Notes: generated by a model from the letters alone, not told the origin. A stretch of 64,000 nt of DNA from Eudorina sp. 2006-703-Eu-15 (GCA_003117195.1 BDSI01000129.1:1-64000), one strand, 5' to 3'. Counted from the stretch's first letter, positions 22,201-36,200 are shown. Program-made: numbers and translations.

Positions 22201-25200
22201 GCTTGTAGGCATGGCTGCAGAGCTACGTGCAGCCACCATGACACGCCTGTGAACCGAGTTTGCGCATTTACAGCTGCGCGCTTCAGGTATTGCTTCTCCT
22301 GCTTGAATGAAATGCAGGGCGCTGCCGCGGAAGCTGGTGAGCAATGCGGCGAGGTAGACCCGGACGTTGGCGATGCATGCGCGGACGGCGTCGCTGCCAG
22401 CGCCCGCAAGAGTGTGGCCGCAGCCGGTCTGGAGGCGGACCCGGACCTTGACGGCGTGTACGCGGCCGCAATCGACCAGGTACCAAGTACCTGACGGGAA
22501 GCCTGCCTGCAATAGAATACGTGCTCTCTGTCCGCAACACCAGCTCCTGAAAGGCTGTCTGGCCTCTTCCGAAAAAAAGAGCTGCTTGCGTAGCTATCAC
22601 CGCACATTGTGCGAAAACGGTATGGGCCTGCTTGGTAGGGCTCGTTGGAGGAGCACCTTGGCACACGGAAGCTTGCGCTTTCTTTGTGCGTCTAGCAGCC
22701 CTGTCTCAAGGTTCCATGTACCAACCTCTGTTCGTTGCCTGTTCGCGGCGATTTCAGGTCTTTGCGCTGCTCCAGGAGGCCTGGGCGGGGGACATCATGG
22801 CTATCCTGCGGGAGCGGGGAGCGGTGCGCGCCCGGCCCAGGCTGCAGCTGTGTGCCTTGCTGTACAGCGCAAGCAGGTGAATTTGTGGCACTTAGCGATC
22901 GGGCGGAACCGAGCCGCGGTTTGTAGGCCGTCTTTATTGCTGGGACGGCCCTCCAAAGGCCGCATTTGGATGCGGTTAGGGGTGGGAAAGACGGTGCACT
23001 TACGATCAAAGTCGACAGTCACGCCCTTGCTCCGCGTACCTCATACCATCGGGATCTTCAACGGCTGGCCTTACACATATTGCGTTCACCGCGCCTGGCG
23101 TGCCCGGTGTTGCTCACGTGCCCTGGATTTTATGCCTGCGTGGCCTTTGTTTGCAACCGTGCAGGGTCATTCACGCAGTGGATATGCTGGGTAGGTGGGG
23201 GGGCAAGGGACCCTGTGCGTCACGACGTGCCGAAATCCTTTCACGCGCAAGGGGATCGTGTGGCTGTATCACCGGGGACTTCTTGATTTTGTAAAGAGTT
23301 TTGGGAGCCCACTGCATCGCGAGCCATTTTCGTTTAGTTTGTGTTGTCCAAGGGGAGATGAGTATGGGACGCATTTCTCCGACCCCGTAGGCTACCGGCG
23401 CCGCCCGCCCCGCGCGCTGGTGGACCTCCTCCGTGAGCAGCTGGACTGGGCCGTGCCGCTGCTGTGCCACGTCGAAGGGGCACCGTCCATGGCCGCCTTC
23501 GTGTCGGAGCGGCTGAAGCCGGCCTGGGGTACGATTGCGTTGCGGAAAGGCTGTGGGCGTAGAGCCGGCTGATAGCGGTCAGTCCGTAGAGCGGCGAGTG
23601 CACGCCCCGAGCAAGATGGTGGTCATCTTTCTCGCCGGCTTGCTCCACGCCGGCTATTCACATAGGAGGCGAATGTCCATAGGGGTACTCCAGAGGGATA
23701 CTGGCTTGCGCTCGGGCGGACCATGCTGTTGCCTGTGGAGGACATAACGTAAGCCAGGGGAGAAATTCCGTGATGCAACGGGTCATTGAGATGGTTCCAA
23801 TGGTCCCGCCGCGTTTGCACTTGCAGCTCACACCTGGGTCTCCACCCTGTTGGACCTGCTGGCCGTGTCTTACGCGGGGGAGGACCGCGAAGGCAACAAC
23901 GAGATGGAGTTCGTGGCGCGCTGGTGAGCTCCTTTTCGCCACCTCATATCTTCTCTTACATGGGAGCAATATCGCTCGTCTGTACCCTTGAAGGGCTCGT
24001 ATATGCAACCGTTTCGGGTACCAAGTGTCCACTGCGCCACGCGTCGCCCCGCGCGTGTCCATAGGACAAGTACAGTAGCATGCAGCCGTATCCTAACCCA
24101 GTACTCTGTGCAGGGATTCCGACGAGGACTGGGAGGCGGGCATGGAGGAGGCCGGAGGTGTCGAGGCGGCCACGGACGCGATGGAGGAGCTGCAGCGGGT
24201 CGCGGCGGCGACGGCCACCCAGCAGGGCTCACAGCTCGCCACGTCTGACCTCCGGTGCGCGCAGAGCGACGCGGGACTAAAACGGCACTCTCGACCCGCT
24301 TCCGACTTTCTCAACCGCTGTTGTATTGTTGCATGATGCTCAATCGGCCACCGGTGCAACACCAAGGTACGGATTTTTGGGGCGTTCCAAGCATGGTGTG
24401 CTGGTTCACCGCGCAGGGCGTCCGGCCGCGCGACCTCGTTGTCGCATGGCCGGCAAGGCGCCGGGCGCAACGCTTCTGCCGGCGGTGCGGCGGGGACGAT
24501 TGTTGGCGCCGGCGGCCGAGTGATCCGACAGGGCTCGGGGTCTGGCCGCCCAGCTGGTGGCAGCGGCATCCCCGCTGCGGTCGCCGACGCCGCTGCGGCT
24601 CCTAACAACGCAGGCAAGGCTGGAGCCTCGCAGCCCCAGGTAAGAAACCTCAAGCGCAGCATAGGCCCCTCTGTTCCGCCCTGTGGACCGCATCGCCTGC
24701 GCCATGCGGCATGTGCTTGTAAACGCGTCTGCAGGCCACTCGTTGTACCTCTTTGCTACGGTTGTTTGTCTTACACATTCGTTGAGCTGCCCATGTGCTG
24801 TTTATTAGATGGTCACACTTGCATGTACTGATTCAGGTGATGGAGGTGGACAGCCTGCGTGGCGTGGTGATGGCTGGGAGCCAGCGGCCCGTCGGCGGCG
24901 GTCGCATGGCCAAGCACGTCGCGCGGCTGGACCCCATTCGCCCGGCGCACATGTGGGTTGGCGTGCGAGGAAACGGATCTGGATGAGCTTCTGCATTTAC
25001 GATTCTGCATGTACAAACAGTGGGGCTCCGTGGTCCGTGAAACCATAACAAACGTCGGGTGCAGATGCATGGCGTGAAGGGACGTGTACGGCTGAGGGTA
25101 ACTGAGTAAGGACAGCAAAACGGCGCCGTCGACTCCGTAAGTTCAAAATGGATTGGTAAACTTTGGACCACGTGCCGCGTTAACAGGATGCCTGCCATCA

Positions 25201-28200
25201 TCGCGCGGCCCATTATCCACATGGCACCCGAGCCGGCCCCCGAGCGGCTTGCGGCGATGCGCGAGGAGCACAAGCTCAAGCAGCGTTGCGGGGCCGCCGC
25301 TACCAACCTCGCGGACCTGTTCAATAAGGAGGCTGAGACCCCCGGTTCAGGCACGGCTGCGGGGGCAGGCCCCAGCAACGCCGCCGCCCAAGCCACCATG
25401 GATGCGCCAGCAGTCAGGGAGCTTGGCAAGGGGACGCAGGCGCCGCTGATGCCCATGCATGCGCCGCCGAACCGACCGCCTGCCGTGACGGGAGCTGGGC
25501 GAGGGCTCGCCGGCGCCGCCGCCTGCGGCGGCCGGGGTAGCCCTGCCAACGCCCCGGCGCCGTCTGGCTCCTCCACGGAGGTGGGGCCTACGCCTATGGA
25601 CGACGGCGGCAGACACAGATCGCGCCTGCCAGGCGGCGTCGACGAAGGCGGGGCGGCGTTGGGCCTGGCGAGGGGCCTGTTCTCAGACGCCGACGCCGGG
25701 GAAGGTGAGACGATTGCAGCGCGGACCTTTCCTACATGTTTGTCGGTGGCTTTATTTCTAAGCTTCCTAGGATGTTGAGACTCGTCAGATTCGTAGCCTG
25801 TCGGATGTTTGCCGGTGGTTGTTTGGCTGCGCTTCCGTGAATGTCAACGTCGCTTGTTTGATCTTAATCGTGATTTCCCCGTCGTCATTGCCTCCCGCAG
25901 TTCCCGCAGTCAAGTTCAACCCAGGCGGAGAGGGCGTCTTCGGCCAAGTGGCCACCTTCCAGGTGCGATGGATTCGACATGCTTGCGCCGTGTTGCAGTA
26001 CGAGGTCGCCTTCCGTTTACTGTGCTGTTTTTCTTAAATCTGCTGTCGTCGTACGGTGGCCGTTCAACTTCAGACCGTGTTCGCTACGCGTGTGTTTTTA
26101 CGATACTCATCATTAATGTGATTGCTGGTGGGCTCCGTCCCAATGTGGAATCATCGATGCAGATTATGAACAAGCCGCGCCCCGGCGCCCCGCCGCCTGC
26201 CACCGGCGGCGGTGCGGCAGCTGATGCAGCACCCCAAGCACCGCCGTCAGCTGCGCCACCCGCCGTCTTCATCTTCGGTGCCGATGTCGTCGGAGTCGCG
26301 CCGGACATCGAAATGGCTGATCAGCAGCCTGAGCCCAACTGCCAGCAGCCTGATGCGATGAGACAGGACCCTGCCGGCGCTGCTGGTGGTGACGATGCGG
26401 CGCGGCGGCAGGTGCTAAGGCTCTCTGGGGGATCCGCCGGACCCGAGGACGACCCCACGGCCGGTTTCGGCGCCGAGCTCCAAGCATTAGCGGATTCGGA
26501 CGCCTGCGCCGCCGGGAACCCTGCCGACGCTGACGCCGGGCTTGTGACGTGTGACGACGAGCAGGGCCCGCCATCGGGCTGCCGCCTGCAGGCCGAGGAG
26601 CACTCGGCGGACAGTCTCCGCTGCCCCCGGCACGGTGATGACGAGAATGCCAGCGATGGTGATTTTGACGACGAGGCGTCGCCGTGCCGGGACCCAAAGC
26701 CGCCGCGAGAGCCTGTGCCTGACGCGTGCTCGCCGTGCAAGGCCAAGGGCTCCGCGCAGCGGCCAGCAGCAGCTGGCGTGGTGGCCGCGGCGCCGCTGCC
26801 GCCGCCACGGACTACCGCCGTGGGCGCAAGCTCGCGCATCCCCATGTCTGCGTCGGGGACAGGTGTTGCGCCGCCGCGGTCGAGGCGGGCGCCACCCATG
26901 GCGGCTGCCGCCGCCGCTGCGGCGACAGCTGGTGGCACTGGTAAAGCGTCTGGGGCTTCGGCAAAGCAGAGCGGTATCCGGTTTGGGGCGGTGAAACCTC
27001 CGCCGCCCCGATTCCCGGCCGGGGACGTGGGCGCCGGCCGGCAGGCTGGCGCTCCGCCCTGCAGCAACGTCGCTCCGCCGGGCGCGAAAGCCGCCAGTGT
27101 CCGGCAGACGGCAGCACAGGCGCAGCGTCCGCTTACTGGCCCGCGGGCGCCTATCTGTCCAAGCGATGCCCAGGTCGGCGCGGCAGTATCTCCCCGTGAA
27201 TCTCCCGAGGCGCGCGGTACCGTAGCTGCGGATGTGCCTGGCTCCGCTGTTGCTGAGGCGGGTGCAGAAAAGCCCGGTCCCGCCCAGCTGGAGGATAACG
27301 AACGTAGCCCGGGAGACGGGGTGCGCGAGTCCCCGGCGTCTGTGCCGCTCGGCGCGCGGGCAGCGCCAGCGCCCGACCCGATGGAATCGCCCGCGGTCGA
27401 CACGATGGCGCCGCGTGAGACAGCAGCGGTCGACGCAGCTGGCACGGCGGCCGTGCCGCACGTCTCGTCGGCGGAGGCGGGGGACGTGACCAATATGGAT
27501 GTTGACATGGACCCCGCGACCGCGACCGCGCCCGTGCCGCCTCCACCAATCTTCCCGCGCGCACGTAGCGCCAGCGGCACGCCCCGCGGCGACTGTGGCG
27601 ACATCTCCCATATGGCAACCGAAACGACAGCGGTGATTGCTGTGCCGCACATCTTGACTGAAGCTATCCTGCAGGCAGCGCCCTCAGCGACGGTCGTTGT
27701 GCACGGCGGCGACACAGCGGCTGGTACTACGGCCGGCACGGAAGCGGCTGCAGCTGCGGACGCGGCGATGGAGGCAAGTGCGGGACCATCCCGGCCCACG
27801 CGCGAAGCCTCTGCGGACGATGCACGCTGCGCCGGGGCGCCGCTGAGTGGCATCGCTGCGGGCGCCGACGAGGAGCCGGGGGTGCGTTGCCGGCCAGCTC
27901 CATCGAGCCATGGCGAGCAGCAAGAGCAGCCGCAGGAGCAGCAGCAGGCCCCAGACACCGTCCGCACACGTGACTCACGGCACCGCAATGCCAAGCGGCG
28001 AAACCGGGAAGCGGACCTCAGCGCTTTGGAGGCGTACCGGGCAGCGGCGGCATGTGCCAGCGCGGCCGCGCCTGTCCCTGAGCAGACGACCGCGGCTGTG
28101 GCGCCCGCGCCGGAGTGCCCGGGCCACGGGGAAGCCCAATCACCGGCAGGCGCGCCGCCGGAGACGCGCCCCTCGGAAGGGCCCAGTGTAGCAACTACGG

Positions 28201-31200
28201 CTCCGCCATCCACACTGCCCGAATTCGTGGTCAAATCACCGGGGCGGCAGTGCCAGGGCGTGCCGGACGCTTCGCAGCTCGCCGCCGGCTTGCCGCCGCC
28301 ACCGCGGTGCGAGCCCGCCACACCGTCGGTCGCGGGCCCGACTGGTGACGGGGACGACAGCATGGCGGAGCCCACACCCGCGGGGCCCATTCCGGAGCGG
28401 ACCGCGCTTGGGACGCCGCATCCCCACGGCAGCCGGCAGCGCCGGCAGCCAGCGGCCGGCTTGCAGCCCATCGCCGAGGGCGGGGAGGATCACGCGTCAG
28501 CGGCCGCAGCGGCGGATGGAACGCTGAAAGCGCAGGCCCGTTTGCCTAGTGCGGATCCGCAGGGTCGCCCGCTGCCGGCGGATCACCCGCCCGCTGGAGA
28601 AGCGGCTGCGGACGCGGAGGACCCGTCGGGTGGTGATGCGGAGGCCGGTGGCGCAATGTGTGCTGCGTCACGTCCTTGTCGTCGGTTCGTGGACAGTTTG
28701 GTGGCAGAGTTGGCGGAGCTTAACCCGCTGTCGACCGCGCCGTGGCCGGTGCCCCAGGTCGGGGCGGATGGAGTGCCTCAGGCTGCTGCGCTGCTGCCGC
28801 AACAGCCACAGGAACCAGACGCACCTACCGCTACCGACGAACACGCCGGCGGTGTAGTGCCTGGCCCGGCGGCTCTGGCAAGTGACCCAGCGGCAGGGGC
28901 TGACCGGGGAGCTGGTGTGAGGGCAAAGCAGGCGAGCCGCCGGCGAGCACAGCAGCCGGGGCAGCCCATGCGGGAGGTGCTGCCGCTGGGCGATGAAAGC
29001 CCGCGGGGTCTCGAAACTGCGCCGTCGACATCACCGCCTGCTGCGGCAGGTCATACAGCTGACCCTGGCCCTGGCACTGACGCAACTGGGGCAGAGACCG
29101 GGGCAGGGGGTGCGGCCGCAGCCGGGCCTTCCTCGCCTTCTGCCGGGGTCGCAACGGAGGGACGCACGGATGATGCGGCGCCGCCGAGTCGGGCGCAGGA
29201 TGCGCCGGCGTTGCTTTCACCGCTGCGTTCAGATGAAGGCGATGCAGCCGCGACAGGTACGGCAACCACGGGGCCAACCTCAGGCGGCCCAGAGCTCCAA
29301 TCGGAGGCAGCACTGGTGCAGTGGGGCCCGGCTGAGCCGGCAGCAGCTAAGGCTGATGGCGACGCCCCCGGCGTTGGCGGCGCTGCGGAAGCCCGGGTCG
29401 CCGGGGTGCAAGAGGGCGATGCGCCCGTGCCGTCCCTGACGCCGCCGACCAGCACAGCCGCGGACCGGCAGGCCTCCCAGCCGTCAGCGATGGAGGAAGG
29501 CTTCCACGCGCAAGATTGGATGGAGCCGTACGCAATGACGATCGCGGAGAAGACCAAGCTGCGGCGCCAGAGCGTCATGAACACCACGCCCAGTGGCAAG
29601 CAGACGCCGCCGCCTAGCACCGCCAAGGGCGGGGCACCGGTCGCGGCCAAGGGCAAGGCCGCGGCTACGCCATCCCTGGCGGGCAAGGGCGCTGCGCCGT
29701 CTGCAACGGCACGGGGCACCGCCTCCAAGCCGGCGCCGACGGCCAGCGTCCGTGACAGCGCGCGGAAACCTGCGCCCACTCCTCGCGCCGCGCGGACCCA
29801 GACCCTGGCCACCTCCAGCGCCCACACGACCGCGGCGAAATCCAATCGCCCCCAGGCGTCCGTCGGCCGGGCGCCCGCACCCGGTGCCGCCACCAGCCTG
29901 CTGCACTCCGTGCGCAAGAGCAAAAGGCGGCGGGCAGGTGAACTCCCCGAGCCAGACGGCGACGCCGCCGCCGCTGCGGCGGCGGCAGCGGCGGCGGCTG
30001 AGCCGTGGGCTCAGCCCAAGCGGAGCGGGCCGGCCAGCACAGGCACCGTGGCCTCCCCAACTGCGGCACGCGGGGCCCGCGGCCCTGCGGGCGTTACCAC
30101 GGCAACAGCCGGCGATGCGGAGGTCTCCAGCGGCGACGCGCAGCCGCATACGAAGCGGCGGCGGAAGGGTGACCTGGCGACCCCGTCGGGGCGAGAAGCT
30201 GAGGCGGCTGACGGCGCCGGCGGAACAGGCGGGGAAAGGCCGGGTGGTCCAGGAGACGGTCAGCCGCCAGGGACGTCCATGGGCTTGGCCCCGGCGCCCC
30301 GGGAACTATTTGTGCAGCGCAGCGGCGGCCAGGGCCGGTGCGACGGCGGCGCCACCGCAGATGCTGCTGCGGGAGACCGGACCCGTGCCGGGGGTGGGGC
30401 CGGGGCGATGCCCGGGACGCAAGTGTCAGGGTGTCTGGCGCGTGGCGCCGCGAAGGATTGCGGCGCGGGTGCAGCTGAGGCTGAGGAAGACGCGCATGAG
30501 CGGGGCGATGGCCCCGGCGCTGATGTCGCGGGGACTCGTCCCGCGGGTGCGTCACCGGCGCACACGCAGGTGAGCCCCAACAGGCCGCCGGACCGCCTGG
30601 CCCAGGACCCGGGGGATGGTCCGCCAGCTGAGGCGACGTGCCGCAGGGATGGCGCCCCGGATGGCGCTCAGCCTGCCGCGGACGCGGGAGATGATGATGC
30701 AGAGCTCGAGGAAGGTGAAATTGCGGGGGAGGTGAATGAGCTGCATCAGGGCGGGGGTGGCGCGGGTGGAATGAACGGCGATGGTGATTTGGCGACGCAC
30801 GCAGCGGAATCGGGACCAGTGGCCCAGGAGCGGGACAAGCGGCGACGGCAAGCCCCGGTGTTGCCGCCGCCGCCGCCGTTGGGTCTGGAGTCGGGGTCGA
30901 ATCCAGCGGAGCTGGCGGGTCCCCCCAAGGACAACCTGTCTCCGGGGTCGCAGGTGCGACGAAGCCATCGGTTGCGGAGGCACGAGATGAGTCCGTCGGA
31001 GGAGCCCACAGGCACTCGTACGCACGGCCGGGGCAAAGCGGGGCCCTCCGTGTCCGCCGCCGCGGCAGCGCCCGTTTCCAGTGTCAGTACGCGGGGAGCC
31101 GTGAGACGGCTTGCAGGGGCAGCCGGCGATGCCACGCCCAGCACCAAGCCGCCGCCTCGTGTCAAGCGCGGCGGCGGCAACGGCCAGGGCGCGAACGATG

Positions 31201-31253
31201 GGGAGGATCAGGGTGCACGGGGGGATCGGCCGGCGAAGCGGAGCAGGCGCTGA
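16250..31253 (+). CDS. Very large multi-exon protein of unknown function, probably nuclear
   Basis: Exons in matching phase: 16250-16563, 16646-16722, 17019-17060, 17178-17288, 17408-17461, 17598-17690, 18296-18428, 18738-18853, 19139-19310, 19508-19569, 19737-19942, 20132-20275, 20471-20572. Further exons lie at about 20.77-24.64 kb (junctions partly unresolved), then 24837-24952, 25187-25704, 25901-25962 and a final exon 26163-31253; roughly 3,000 residues. The ATG at 16250 has a good context (CAAAATGG). The first third looks globular and helical (segments such as EMYALLKALSEP and VLETILRRIV). The middle is Ala/Pro/Gly-rich with charged stretches (KATIRKDEKLLRRSQRK, AKRQRI). The last exon is low-complexity and carries basic clusters like nuclear localisation signals (KSKRRR, TKRRRK, and AKRSRR at the very end). 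I do not recognise the family. It could be two genes if the 20.6-24 kb linkage is wrong. Confidence 0.68.
26163..31253 (+). other. 5.1 kb terminal exon encoding a disordered Ala/Pro/Gly-rich tail
   Basis: The exon begins after acceptor GATGCAG at 26162 and stays open for about 1,696 codons to TGA. Composition is dominated by Ala, Pro, Gly, Asp/Glu and Arg, with poly-Ala runs (near 29960-30000), acidic patches (DDDAELEEGEIAGE near 30695) and several basic NLS-like clusters. No domain is recognised. Because it is GC-rich, the complementary strand is also open over long stretches; those frames are shadows. Confidence 0.75.
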
Positions 31254-33211
31254 GGTGCGGGTCGGGTCAGGCACCAAGCAGGTGACACCTGGGAGGATTG
31301 AGCGTCGTGGGGCGGGGCTGTGGGCAGGTTAGGGCCCTTCGAACACCGAGACTCTTGGTTAGCTAGGGACCTGGGCCGTGCGCTACAATGGGCTAGACAT
31401 TTCACGCAATGACACTGGATGGAAATAAGACTGCCAAAGCGGCACTTTGTTGTGGGGCGCTGATGTATTGTTAGTAGGCCGCTTAGGCGGCGGGACACCG
31501 AGGGTCGCGGGTTTTCTGATTCGCCAAAGGGGTGGGGGCCGATTGCGGGCCTGCCGGCGGTCTCGTCCCAACCGCTCACGTAGGGCTGCGCTCGCTTTAG
31601 CAGTCGACTGGCATTTGGTTGGCGATACAGCTCGTGTGCTATGTTGTGTGATGCGATGCGATGTGACGTGTGCAGTTTCCGATGCGGGCGGTGTGCGTTG
31701 TTGTGGGGCGCTGATGTATTGTTAGTAGGCCGCTTAGGCGGCGGGACACCGAGGGTCGCAGGTCTTCTGATTCGCCAAAGGGGTGGGGGCAAATTGCGGG
31801 CCTGCCGGCGGTCTCGTCCCAACCGCTCACGTAGGGCTGCGCTCGCTTTAGCAGTCGACTGGCATTTGGTTGGCGATACAGCTCGTGTGCTACGTTGTGT
31901 TATGCGATGCGATGTGACGTGTGCAGTTTCCGATGCGGGCGGTGTGCGTTCCTGTTTCCATGTAGGATGGCATGTGGATGACTGGTTGAGCGCGTGGTGG
32001 TGTGGCGTGAAACGGTGTTGTCGGATCGGCCCCCGGATCCAGTTGTGGTTCGGTTTGCGAACGAGGGGCAGCGTGGGCCCATACGACAAAAACGACGCGT
32101 GAAGGGCACGGGGGGTGCGTGAAGTCTTTTAATGAGGCTTGTCAGGATTCGACGCTGCAGATTGTCATGCTGCCCAGTTGTGGGCGGCGTTTGCAAGGGG
32201 CATAGGAAGCGCGGAACTCAGACTTCTCATTTGCTGCTCCTCGCATGCCCCTTGACCGCGCGCGTCACATTTCGGCACGTTCACGGCGCCGAGTACGGCA
32301 GCTTCCGTGTTGTGAACAAGTCCATCACCACCCATCCACGCGCTTAGTTCTGCAAATGCTGTTGACATGACAAAGAATTGTGCTTTAGGTAAACAAATTC
32401 CGGCGTTTAGGAAAGCGTTAAGGTGTTGTCTTCGCTGCATTGTCGGTTACGGATAAGTCGAATGGAAGCCGCAGTGTCTGGGTTGCAACCTTTCAGATGA
32501 TTAAAAAGCGCACCCGCCATGTTCCTCGTCATGGCAATTCAGCAGACGTACCGTCCAGTAACATAATGAACGCCTAGTCGACGGGGCCGCAGGCCTCGAT
32601 CCGATTATTCCGCTAAATGCATAAGAAATACTTTGATAAGAAACCAGTTCTGTCTGGCGTCGTTTGATTTGAAAATGCAAACATTGCTGGCTGGTTCACG
32701 GCGGGCGGTTCATGGCACATAGGGTAGGTAAGGACTATCAAAGATGCGATTGAAGCCCATGGTACACTTATTTTAAAACTTATCGAAGAGCAAATCAAAA
32801 TGGGCCGGAATGTCCTCCGTGGCAAACTTCCCTCCTCACACAGGCACGCGTTGCGGATCAAATCGAAGGTAAAGCAGTCCCCTCTCAAATCCCCTCTCAA
32901 ACGCGCTCATATATTGTTTATTATTTGCACATCATTTTACCATAAAGGGGGACTTCAGAAGATGACACCTATAGGGTCCGGATCGCACAAAATGCAGATA
33001 ACTTATTAAGACAATCTTAAAAATATAACTCAATGAATCCAGCGAGGATAGAAGCATCAGATGGCCCCGTAGAATGTATTGTTACACCTGCTCGTCCAAG
33101 TTCATTCGACACGCACTCAACTATGAACGTTTTCCCGAATAAAACTTGGTAGTATCTAAACCAAACCTATGATTTTACATTATACGCTGCGTGCGCTCTT
33201 CCTTTAGCAAG
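31254..33211. other. Intergenic; 251-bp tandem duplication
   Basis: Apart from the duplicated unit at 31449-31950, listed separately, there is no exon with convincing splice signals. Base composition turns AT-richer from about 32350 to 33200. This stretch is the 3' flank of the large gene and the 5' flank of the plus-strand M43 gene. Confidence 0.5.
31449..31950. repeat. Direct tandem duplication of a 251-bp unit
   Basis: 31449-31699 and 31700-31950 are nearly identical (only a few substitutions, for example GCGGGTTTT versus GCAGGTCTT). Each unit contains a CCGC-TTAG-GCGG hairpin and ends in GATGCGGGCGGTGTGCG. It lies about 200 bases downstream of the stop codon of the large gene, so it may be in its 3' UTR. 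Confidence 0.92.
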
Positions 33212-36200
33212 ATGCGGGAATTTTGCTTCAGTAGAGCCCGATATCGGGTAGCGGCCTTGTTTATTATTTATGCTACATCAAATGGCGCCATTGCAACTGC
33301 GTTATCTGCGGGCACAGTGATAGAGGCGCTCGAGTCCTCTGGTAAGGGCACAATGAACATTCGTTCCTACTGGACCCAAGACCGAATAAGGTCACAATAT
33401 CTTCTCTGATTTAACCATATAATTTTAGATTCACATGGAATTTCCACATTTTATCAACCGATAGAACGAGTGTCGACTACCGTATTTTCGCTGCCGTTTG
33501 CAAAATGGGAATGGCCACGGAACGGTTGCAATTCAGCTCGTGCACAGGAAAACATTTCATCTTATTATTAACAGCTAATTTGTGCCTTTTCCTTGCAGGT
33601 CCCGTATGCGACAGAAGCCGGCGGCCCTTCGTCAGCATCAAGGACGCCAACACAGCGAGCATCCAAGATGTGCAACAGCTGTACGAGCAGGCGAACAGCA
33701 TTTCCTCAATATCTGATCTTTTAACTGCAGCGTCAGGACCTCTATATGACGCCAATGGTATGTTTGAGTGCGTAGCGGTTGATTACTACCCAGACCTCAC
33801 TTGTCAACGTATGCCTAAACACAGAGCAACTTAGTTATTCGAAGCAACCGTTTCTTATTTATGTGTATTTTCGCACACCCTGCCGGATTACTTCTGTGTG
33901 CTTCACTCCACACCATTACTAAGCGCATCCTGCATCGGGACCGTGCTCCCGCCCAACATGTCTTTCCCTGACCCGCCTGCCTTCCCCGCCATAACGGTTG
34001 CAATACCTTATCCAAAGCTGAAGGCAAGTTCTTCGAGGCGCTTCTGTCGCCGATGCTGTTGCAAGCCTTCACGGCAAGACCCGACCGCTGTGATCCTCAA
34101 CTCGCCCAACAGCTGTACGATCTCTCGCAAAGCCTATGCGAATCCATGGGCTTACAGGTACGAATTCTGCAACCACCTCCGCTCATATCAGGGCCTGCTG
34201 GTAGGCATCGCTGGTGGAACTCCACTCCTGTGTCACATCGATTGCACCATTCTGACGTTGCGGGCGTTGCCTGGTTCCTGCAGAGCCCAAACCTAATCCA
34301 AAGGCTCATGCGCGCTGCCCTACTCATCGGGCGCGCATAATCCTAGTAGTACAAGCGGGTTTCGCAGTTTGCGCGGGTGCTGTATCTAACCGATCAATTC
34401 CAAGACACAATGTGGGCGCCCGTGCTTTGCCCAACAGGGCTGCCATTACAACCTGTCCAAAGCCCTGAAGGTCGCGTTCGCCTGGCTTCGTGACAAGGCT
34501 GCCGCCGATAAGGCTGCAGCGACAGCCACAGGAACCAGGCTGCCCGCCACCCTGGACATCAGCTCCGCGGCGATGGCGGAGGCGCTGCTGACGGAGACCA
34601 GCCTGGCGGATGCCGCCGCGGGCGTGGCCGCCAGCTGCCGAATGAGCACCGCCACCTTTGCAGAGCTGGTGGCCAAAATGTCGTCCGTTCTTGTGCAGCT
34701 GCACGACCACCTGCCGGCGCTCCAACTGACACGCAACCACCTGATCGCTGCTTCGCGGAAGCCGGCGGCCGCCGCGACCGCCGCGGCCCGAAGTGCTGGA
34801 CGCTCCACTAAGGGCATGGCCCGTCGCTCGCTGGCGGCGGGTGACCCAGGGGTCAGTACCGGCGGCGCCGATGACTCCATGCTGATGGGCGTACGACGGA
34901 CGGGCACGAATGAGTCATGGGTCGCGTTGGATTCCTTCTTCGGCCTGCCGCCGCCGGACTTCGCCATCCAGCCGCCGTCAGCGACCCCCAGGGTGCTGAT
35001 CCCGGTGATCTTCCACATCCTGCTGTACAAGGAGGGCCCACGGGTCGGTCCGCCGGACTTCAGGCAGTCCGCGCTGTACGTGCAGCGCCTCATCCGCATC
35101 GCCAACGCAATCGCGAAGCCCACCAACATCCAATTTCGCATCAAGGTGCGACCCCGTAACGACCCCCGCCGTGTGTATGCGGCCGCAGGGAAGCCGTACC
35201 GCGCGCGGAAAAATCGCACCTCCATCCAGTCCGTCGGAGGATCTAATATGATCTCAAAGAGGTTCAGACAGATGCCTAGGAACCGAAAAGTGAGCATGGC
35301 GGACGAAACGCAGGCGTGCACGGGCATACCCAACACGTGAGGGTGGGTGCGTCACGGTATGGGCGCGCGTGGGTCGGTCGTACCAACACACGCGGCTTGG
35401 CGCACGGCGCACCAACGCGCCCCTGCTGTCGTTACCCTGGGTGTTTCGTAACCCCCGGGTTGGGCTGGGGTCCCCATCCCAGCTTCCCAAGTCGGTACGG
35501 CTCAGCACTCTTTCCTCTTGCTTTGTCCCTCCACTAGACGCAGCAGCAACCTTGTTCTCTTTTTCAATTCGCTGTGCGCTACACGTGCGATTTCCGCACT
35601 CCCACAGGAAGTAAGGACCAACGCGACCAGGTACCCTTACCTCAGTCTGAAGGACCGAGCCACCTGGAACGCCTGGCCAAACAAACCCTCCGTCGCCTAC
35701 GACTGCGTGGAGCCGTCCTGCCGGGTGGACCACCTTTTCGTGTACAGGTAACACCCCCCCCCGGGCGTGCGGAAGTCCCATGCATTGATGTACGGTAATG
35801 TATTTGTACGGGCTACGGGGAGGACACGTGGCTGTACGGCACGAGCGCAGGCCGTGCGGAGGTTCTCAAAGAAAACCTTAACCCTGCGGGAAAGCACGGC
35901 AGCGTGCAGACATCGCTGCAACCTGGTTTCCCGGCATATGCACTCGCGGTGAGCCGCGTGGATGCGGTACGTACAGAAGTGCGTTGCACCCTAAGATCGA
36001 TCAAGCATCTGTGAGCCTTGCGACGGCGTTGCCAGTACCGTCCCGGCCTGACGAGCGCTAGGCATCATCATCTTCATGGTACCGTACACTACGCGCGGCG
36101 TGCACGGCACAACAATTCAACAAACGTCGGCCACGTGTTTTTGCTTCACAGTTGCTCCCTGCCCTCGCCCTTCTCCCTGTCAGGCGCGTCGCGGACTACC

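Noticed and set aside
26321..28471. A 716-codon open frame on the minus strand opposite the long exon
   Set aside because: It is a shadow of the GC-rich, low-complexity plus-strand frame, with Ser/Gly/Ala composition and no motif. The plus frame joins upstream exons in phase.
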